Shown: positions 8,502 to 12,732 of the stretch, piece by piece
How the letters are laid out: every line of letters starts with the position of its first letter
How positions within the stretch are numbered: position 1 is the stretch's first letter
From: Pseudomonas sp.
Lineage (GTDB): Bacteria; Pseudomonadota; Gammaproteobacteria; Pseudomonadales; Pseudomonadaceae
Assembly (NCBI GenBank): GCA_003488145.1
Contig: DNMQ01000008.1
Coordinates: 1 to 12,732 of the forward strand
Direction of reading: 5' to 3'
Length of the DNA stretch: 12,732 nucleotides
Program-made: the position numbers and the translations under genes
Notes under the pieces: model-generated
Seen by the model: only the letters and a program-made list of their open reading frames with translations
Told to the model about the DNA's origin: nothing
Databases searched by the model: none

Positions 8502-8617
8502 GGGAGGCTCCGCGGAGTTGGACTGCCGAAGCCTTGCACTGCGCCGAGTTGCAGGCAAGTGCGATCGGTGGGATTTGCGAGGCGTGACAAGCTGCACGAA
8601 ACGCCGCCGGACTGCAG

Positions 8618-8648
8618 AAACGAAGAAGGCCACCCGAGGGTGGCCTTC
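8618..8648 (-). terminator. Intrinsic terminator of glnA
   Basis: On the minus strand a perfect 11-bp stem (GAAGGCCACCC with GGGTGGCCTTC, tight loop) is followed by TTCGTTT. It lies 17 bases after the glnA stop codon. The T-rich tail is interrupted, so some read-through into the DUF4124 genes is possible. Confidence 0.82.
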
Positions 8649-8665
8649 CTGTCACGCGAGCTGGA

Positions 8666-10072
8666 TCAGACGCTGTAGTACAGGTCGTATTCCAGCGGGT
8701 GCACGAAGGTGCGCACCTTGATCTCTTCCTCGGACTTCAGCTCGATGTAGGCATCGATGAACTCGTCGGAGAACACGCCGCCCTTGGTCAGGAAGGCGCG
8801 GCCCTTGTCCAGCTCTTCCAGGGCTTCCTTCAGGCTGCCGCACACCTGCGGGATCAACTTGCCTTCTTCTGGCGGCAGGTCGTACAGGTTCTTGTCGGCG
8901 GCATCGCCAGGGTGGATCTTGTTCTGGATGCCGTCCAGGCCAGCCATCAGCAGTGCAGCGAAGCACAGGTACGGGTTGGCAGCCGGGTCCGGGAAGCGCG
9001 CTTCGATACGACGGGCTTTCGGGCTGGAAACGTACGGAATACGGATCGAGGCGGAACGGTTGCGGGCCGAGTAGGCCAGCATGACCGGTGCTTCGAAGCC
9101 CGGCACCAGACGCTTGTAGGAGTTGGTCGACGGGTTGGTGAAGCCGTTCAGCGCCTTGCCGTGCTTGATGATGCCGCCGATGAAGTACAGGGCGGTCTCG
9201 GACAGGCCGGCATAGCCTTCGCCAGCGAAGGTGTTCTTGCCATCCTTGGAGATGGACATGTGTACGTGCATACCCGAACCGTTGTCGCCATACAGCGGCT
9301 TCGGCATGAAGGTCGCGGTCTTGCCATAGGCGTCGGCGACGTTGTGTACGCAGTACTTCAGGGTCTGAACTTCATCAGCCTTGGCAACCAGGGTGTTGAA
9401 CTTCACGCCGATCTCGTTCTGGCCGGCAGTCGCCACTTCGTGGTGGTGAACCTCGACGACCAGGCCCATTTCTTCCATGGCGTTGCACATGGCGGTACGG
9501 ATTTCGTGGTCGTGATCGCACGGCGGAACCGGGAAGTAGCCGCCCTTGACGGCCGGGCGGTGGCCCTTGTTGCCGCCTTCGACATCCTGGTCGGTCATCC
9601 AGGAGCCCTGCTCGGAGTAGATCTTGAACATCGAGCCGGAGATGTCCGACTTGAACTTGACCTGGTCAAAGATGAAGAACTCCGGCTCCGGGCCGACGAA
9701 TACGGTGTCACCGATGCCGGTGCCTTTGAGGAACTCTTCGGCGCGCTTGGCGATGGAGCGCGGATCGCGGTCGTAGCCCTGCATGGTGCTCGGCTCGACG
9801 ATGTCGCAGACCAGGATCAGGGTCGGCTCTTCGGTGAACGGATCCAGCACGGCGGTTTCGTCGACCGGCATCAGGATCATGTCGGAGGCTTCGATGCCTT
9901 TCCAGCCATGGATGGAGGAACCGTCGAACATCTTGCCGTGCTCGAAGAAGTCTTCATCCTGGGCATCACGAGCCGGAACGGTGACGTGGTGCTGCTTGCC
10001 TTTGGTATCGGTGAAGCGCAGATCAATCCACTTCACATCGTAATCTTTGATCAGTTGAAGCGACTTCGACAT
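8666..10072 (-). CDS. glnA: Glutamine synthetase type I (GSI-beta)
   Basis: GlnA makes glutamine from glutamate, ammonia and ATP as a cytoplasmic dodecamer and is the main ammonia-assimilating enzyme under nitrogen limitation. The 468-residue product matches the family (468-470). Visible motifs are [10 protein letters not shown] (48-57), the metal and glutamate region [11 protein letters not shown] (126-136), [14 protein letters not shown] (209-222), [11 protein letters not shown] (264-274) and [14 protein letters not shown] (355-368). The adenylylation site [10 protein letters not shown] puts Tyr397 at the same number as in E. coli, so control by GlnE is expected. The ATG at 10072 (GGAG 6 bases upstream) gives the standard [20 protein letters not shown] start; an in-frame ATG four codons earlier lacks this fit. 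It is monocistronic, divergent from thiI, behind a predicted NtrC/sigma-54 control region. Confidence 0.99.
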   Translation of the reverse strand: MSKSLQLIKDYDVKWIDLRFTDTKGKQHHVTVPARDAQDEDFFEHGKMFDGSSIHGWKGIEASDMILMPVDETAVLDPFTEEPTLILVCDIVEPSTMQGYDRDPRSIAKRAEEFLKGTGIGDTVFVGPEPEFFIFDQVKFKSDISGSMFKIYSEQGSWMTDQDVEGGNKGHRPAVKGGYFPVPPCDHDHEIRTAMCNAMEEMGLVVEVHHHEVATAGQNEIGVKFNTLVAKADEVQTLKYCVHNVADAYGKTATFMPKPLYGDNGSGMHVHMSISKDGKNTFAGEGYAGLSETALYFIGGIIKHGKALNGFTNPSTNSYKRLVPGFEAPVMLAYSARNRSASIRIPYVSSPKARRIEARFPDPAANPYLCFAALLMAGLDGIQNKIHPGDAADKNLYDLPPEEGKLIPQVCGSLKEALEELDKGRAFLTKGGVFSDEFIDAYIELKSEEEIKVRTFVHPLEYDLYYSV

Positions 10073-10167
10073 GGTGTTCTCCAAGTGGTGGAAGCGTGAC
10101 AGTGAGCTTCCGAATCAGGGTGAAGCCGGGCGACGATGTTCCGCCAAGGCGACCTGCCTCACAAGAG

Positions 10168-10183
10168 AGCAAATTGCATGCCA
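10168..10183 (-). promoter_or_regulatory. Predicted sigma-54 promoter of glnA
   Basis: Minus-strand TGGCATGCAATTTGCT matches TGGCACG-N4-TTGCW at all but one defined position, with the invariant GG and GC exactly 10 bases apart. The predicted start, near 10157, gives a leader of about 85 bases. glnA is a classical sigma-54/NtrC target. Confidence 0.85.
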
Positions 10184-10255
10184 GTGCTCTTTCTTGGGAC
10201 TGCAGGCCGCTGGCAGCGCTGCGGCAGCGTTTGCGCGTCTCAAAGCGTAGCTGCT

Positions 10256-10283
10256 GCACTGGATTGATGCGCGGTATTGGTGC
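10256..10283. promoter_or_regulatory. Two overlapping NtrC-like sites upstream of glnA
   Basis: GCACTGGATTGATGC (10256-10270) and GCGCGGTATTGGTGC (10269-10283) each match the enterobacterial NtrC site GCACTATATTGGTGC at 12 of 15 positions by my alignment. They share two bases, so one dimer at a time is likely. The second is centred about 119 bp upstream of the predicted glnA start. Confidence 0.65.
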
Positions 10284-10299
10284 GGCTCGCCGGTAATGT

Positions 10300-10314
10300 G
10301 CATTCTTTTGGTGC
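10300..10314. promoter_or_regulatory. Distal NtrC-like site upstream of glnA
   Basis: GCATTCTTTTGGTGC matches the same reference site at 12 of 15 positions. Its centre (10307) is 31 bp from that of the site at 10269-10283, three helical turns, as in the paired E. coli glnA enhancer. This spacing is the best argument that it is real. Confidence 0.65.
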
Positions 10315-10328
10315 GTTTGAAGAAAGCG

Positions 10329-10357
10329 GTTAAATGTTGAGCAGTTTCCGCTATACT
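10329..10357 (+). promoter_or_regulatory. Predicted sigma-70 promoter of thiI
   Basis: TATACT (10352-10357) is a strong -10, and GTTAAA 17 bases upstream is a moderate -35. The predicted start, near 10364, leaves a leader of about 37 bases before the thiI ATG. Confidence 0.6.
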
Positions 10358-10400
10358 CCGCGCCCCTCTTTTCCTGCCACATCGGCGCCGCGCTGTTTCC

Positions 10401-11855
10401 ATGAAGCTGATCGTCAAGGTTTTCCCCGAAATCACCATCAAGAGCCCGCCGGTGCGCAAGGGCTTCATTCGCCAATTGGCGAAGAACATCCGCACCGTGC
10501 TGCGCGAGCTCGATCCCGACCTGCGGGTCGAGGGCGTGTGGGACAACATCGAGGTGGAAACCGTGCGCAGCGAGCCGAAGCTGCTGCGCGAGATGATCGA
10601 GCGCCTGCGCTGCACGCCCGGCATCGCCCATTGCCTGGAAGTGCACGAGTACCCGCTGGGCGATCTCGACGACATCGTCGCCAGATGCAAGGCGCACTAC
10701 GCCGAGCGCCTGCCGGGCAAGATCTTCGCCGTGCGCTGCAAGCGTGCCGGCAAGCATCCGTTCAGCTCCATGGACGTCGAGCGCCACGTTGGCAGCCAGC
10801 TGCGCCAGCAGTGCGGCGCCGCCGGTATTTCGCTGAAAACACCGGAAGTCGAAGTGCGCATGGAGATCCGCGACCAGCGCCTGTTCGTCGTGCACGAGCA
10901 GCATGACGGCATCGGCGGCTACCCGCTGGGCGCTCTGGAGCAGACGCTGGTATTGATGTCCGGTGGTTTCGATTCCACCGTCGCCGCCTATCAGATGATG
11001 CGCCGCGGGCTGATGACGCATTTCTGCTTCTTCAATCTCGGCGGGCGTGCCCACGAGCTGGGCGTGATGGAAGTCGCTCATTATCTGTGGAAGAAGTACG
11101 GCAGCTCGCACCGTGTGCTGTTCATCAGCGTGCCGTTCGAGGAAGTGGTCGGCGAAATCCTGCAGAAGGTCGACAACAGCCAGATGGGTGTCGTCCTCAA
11201 GCGCATGATGCTGCGCGTCTCGACGCAGATCGCCGAGCGCCTGCACATCGACGCGCTGGTTACCGGCGAGGCGATCTCGCAGGTCTCCAGCCAGACCCTG
11301 CCGAACCTCTCGGTAATCGACTCGGCCACCGACATGCTGGTGCTGCGCCCACTGATCGCCAGCCACAAGCAGGACATCATCGACACCGCCTTCGAGATCG
11401 GCACCGCCGAGTTTGCCAAGAACATGCCCGAGTACTGCGGCGTGATCTCGGTGAACCCGACCACCAAGGCCAAGCGCTATCGTATAGAGCACGAAGAAAA
11501 GCAGTTCGACATGGCTATCCTGGAACGTGCGCTGGCGAATGCCCGCCAGGTCGCCATCGACCGCGTGATCGACGAGCTGGGCCAGGATTTGCAGGTGGAA
11601 GAAGTCGTCGAGCCGAGCGCTGGCCAGGTCATCCTCGACATTCGTCACCCCGACAGCACCGAGGACGAACCGCTCGAGCTGCCGGGCATCGAAGTTCAGA
11701 CGCTACCGTTCTATGCACTGAACAACCGATTCAAGGAGCTGGATGAAAACCGCCAGTACCTGCTGTACTGCGACAAAGGTGTCATGAGCCGCCTGCATGC
11801 TCACCATCTGCTGAGCGAGGGGCATGTCAATGTACGCGTCTATCGTCCGGCCTGA
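10401..11855 (+). CDS. thiI: ThiI, tRNA 4-thiouridine synthase with rhodanese domain
   Basis: ThiI makes 4-thiouridine at position 8 of tRNA using persulfide sulfur from a cysteine desulfurase, and in many bacteria also donates sulfur for the thiamine thiazole ring. The 484-residue product has an N-terminal ferredoxin-like part ([20 protein letters not shown]), a THUMP domain (about 60-165) and an adenylating PP-loop SGGFDS (187-192). It is the long form with a C-terminal rhodanese domain (about 405-484), whose active-site Cys457 lies in [17 protein letters not shown]. Cys346 (MPEYCGVIS) corresponds to the E. coli Cys344 that forms a disulfide with Cys456 during the cycle. The start gives the family N-terminus, but no clear Shine-Dalgarno sequence precedes it. 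It is divergent from glnA and upstream of typA. Confidence 0.98.
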   Translation: MKLIVKVFPEITIKSPPVRKGFIRQLAKNIRTVLRELDPDLRVEGVWDNIEVETVRSEPKLLREMIERLRCTPGIAHCLEVHEYPLGDLDDIVARCKAHYAERLPGKIFAVRCKRAGKHPFSSMDVERHVGSQLRQQCGAAGISLKTPEVEVRMEIRDQRLFVVHEQHDGIGGYPLGALEQTLVLMSGGFDSTVAAYQMMRRGLMTHFCFFNLGGRAHELGVMEVAHYLWKKYGSSHRVLFISVPFEEVVGEILQKVDNSQMGVVLKRMMLRVSTQIAERLHIDALVTGEAISQVSSQTLPNLSVIDSATDMLVLRPLIASHKQDIIDTAFEIGTAEFAKNMPEYCGVISVNPTTKAKRYRIEHEEKQFDMAILERALANARQVAIDRVIDELGQDLQVEEVVEPSAGQVILDIRHPDSTEDEPLELPGIEVQTLPFYALNNRFKELDENRQYLLYCDKGVMSRLHAHHLLSEGHVNVRVYRPA

Positions 11856-12022
11856 CTCATCGGTGAAACAGCCGGGGCTGCTTGGCGGCAGCATCCGCCA
11901 CCGCCCTCCCGACCGGCCCTGATCGCAAGGCCAGGCCGTACAACCCTCGGACAGACTGTCTTCGTCCGGACTACTTCCAGCTTCCAGCCTCAGCTCGAAG
12001 CTATCTACAGAGAAAAGAATCA
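11856..12022 (+). other. thiI-typA intergenic region with several small inverted repeats
   Basis: The 167 bases hold TGGCGG/CCGCCA (11883-11900), GACAG-A-CTGTC (11950-11960), which competes with an outer CGGAC/GTCCG pairing (11948-11968), and AGCTTC/GAAGCT (11979-12002). None has a T run, so I cannot assign a terminator to thiI. No confident typA promoter was found. The last palindrome ends about 20 bases before the typA start and could fold over its ribosome-binding region. Confidence 0.35.
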
Positions 12023-12732
12023 GTGATCGAGAATCTACGCAACATCGCCATCATCGCCCACGTCGACCATGGCAAGACCACCCTCGTCGACAAGCTGCTG
12101 CGTCTGTCCGGCACCCTGGACCGCAAGGAGCTGGAAAACGAGCGCGTGATGGACTCCAACGACCAGGAAAAGGAACGTGGCATCACCATCCTGGCCAAGA
12201 ACACCGCGCTGAAGTGGAACGGCTACAACATCAACATCGTCGACACCCCCGGCCACGCCGACTTCGGCGGTGAAGTCGAGCGCGTGATGAGCATGGTCGA
12301 CTCCGTGCTGCTGGTGGTCGACGCCCAGGACGGCCCCATGCCGCAGACCCGCTTCGTGACCCAGAAGGCCTTCAAGGCCGGCCTGCGTCCGATCGTCGTG
12401 GTGAACAAGATCGACCGTCCGGGCGCGCGTCCTGACTGGGTCATCGACCAGATCTTCGACCTGTTCGACAACCTCGGCGCCACCGACGAGCAGCTGGACT
12501 TCCCGATTGTCTACGCCAGTGCCCTGAACGGCATTGCCGGTATGGACCACGAGAAGATGGACGACAACATGGATGCCCTGTTCCAGGCCATCATCGACCA
12601 CGTTCCGTCGCCGAAAGTAGACCTCGACGGTCCTTTCCAGATGCAGATCTCGCAGCTGGACTACAACAGCTTCCTCGGCGTGATCGGCATCGGCCGCATC
12701 GCTCGCGGCACCATCAAGGCCAACAGCCCGGT
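12023..12732 (+). CDS. typA: TypA/BipA, ribosome-associated translational GTPase; 3' part outside the window
   Basis: TypA/BipA is an EF-G-like GTPase that binds 70S ribosomes and assists ribosome assembly and stress or cold adaptation. The 236 codons present cover the G domain and the start of domain II. Motifs are G1 HVDHGKTT (13-20), the switch I region [10 protein letters not shown]3 DTPGH (74-78), G4 NKID (128-131) and G5 SAL (166-168). Domain II begins near [16 protein letters not shown]. Full-length TypA is about 605 residues, so about 60% is beyond the window. The start is GTG: it yields the family N-terminus (M)[19 protein letters not shown], and only a weak purine-rich AGAGAAAAGA precedes it. 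It lies downstream of thiI on the same strand. Confidence 0.98.
   Translation, partial: MIENLRNIAIIAHVDHGKTTLVDKLLRLSGTLDRKELENERVMDSNDQEKERGITILAKNTALKWNGYNINIVDTPGHADFGGEVERVMSMVDSVLLVVDAQDGPMPQTRFVTQKAFKAGLRPIVVVNKIDRPGARPDWVIDQIFDLFDNLGATDEQLDFPIVYASALNGIAGMDHEKMDDNMDALFQAIIDHVPSPKVDLDGPFQMQISQLDYNSFLGVIGIGRIARGTIKANSP

Larger units (their letters stand above)
10073..10400. other. Divergent glnA-thiI control region (328 bases without a gene)
   Basis: Reading from glnA: a leader of about 85 bases, the predicted sigma-54 promoter (10168-10183), a GC-rich stretch with the 10-bp palindrome GCAGCGCTGC (10213-10222), a cluster of NtrC-like palindromes (10256-10314), and then the -35/-10 elements and a short leader for thiI. 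I saw no small gene or terminator here. The NtrC cluster is only about 15-70 bases upstream of the thiI -35 element, so NtrC binding could also affect thiI; that is inference. Confidence 0.6.

Noticed and set aside
8699..10099. 466-codon open frame on the plus strand
   Set aside because: Antisense to glnA, with no recognisable motif; produced by the codon bias of glnA.
10023..11648. 541-codon open frame on the minus strand
   Set aside because: Antisense to thiI and running into the glnA control region; low-complexity translation with no domain.

Overview
This is a GC-rich (by eye about 60-65%) chromosomal core region of a gammaproteobacterium, almost certainly a Pseudomonas or Stutzerimonas. 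The order glnA - two DUF4124 genes - ntrB - ntrC, with thiI and typA on the other side of glnA, is the arrangement I recall for Pseudomonas. HslV, GlnA, NtrC, ThiI and TypA all read like Pseudomonas proteins. The species is not determined; the placement rests on remembered protein sequences and gene order.

Layout. On the minus strand, reading right to left: glnA (start 10072), two tandem periplasmic DUF4124 paralogues (8501 to 7327), ntrB-ntrC (7157 to 4642), then, after a small convergent plus-strand membrane-anchored gene (4156-4551), trmL (4103-3621), an FdhF/YdeP-like molybdopterin oxidoreductase (3530-1158), hslV (1037-501) and the first 136 codons of hslU (410 to the window edge). On the plus strand: thiI (10401-11855) and the first 236 codons of typA/bipA (12023 to the window edge). 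Every gene looks intact apart from the two cut by the window. There are no tRNA or rRNA genes, insertion sequences, CRISPR arrays or phage remnants.

How it works together. Most of the right half is the nitrogen-control module: glutamine synthetase with its adenylylation tyrosine (Tyr397), and the NtrB/NtrC sensor-regulator pair. Both glnA and ntrB are preceded by sequences that fit sigma-54 promoters (GG-N10-GC) and by NtrC-type palindromes about 110-150 bp upstream of the predicted start sites. Two of the glnA sites are 31 bp apart centre to centre, much like the classical enterobacterial glnA enhancer. This implies a closed NtrC/sigma-54 loop controlling both operons. hslVU has a near-consensus heat-shock (sigma-32) promoter. 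Intrinsic terminators close the glnA and ntrBC transcripts.

I found no undescribed multi-gene system. The points most worth a second look are the conserved-looking pair of DUF4124 proteins between glnA and ntrBC, the YdeP-like oxidoreductase next to hslVU with no fdhD or redox partner in view, and the regulatory DNA at glnA, ntrB and hslV.
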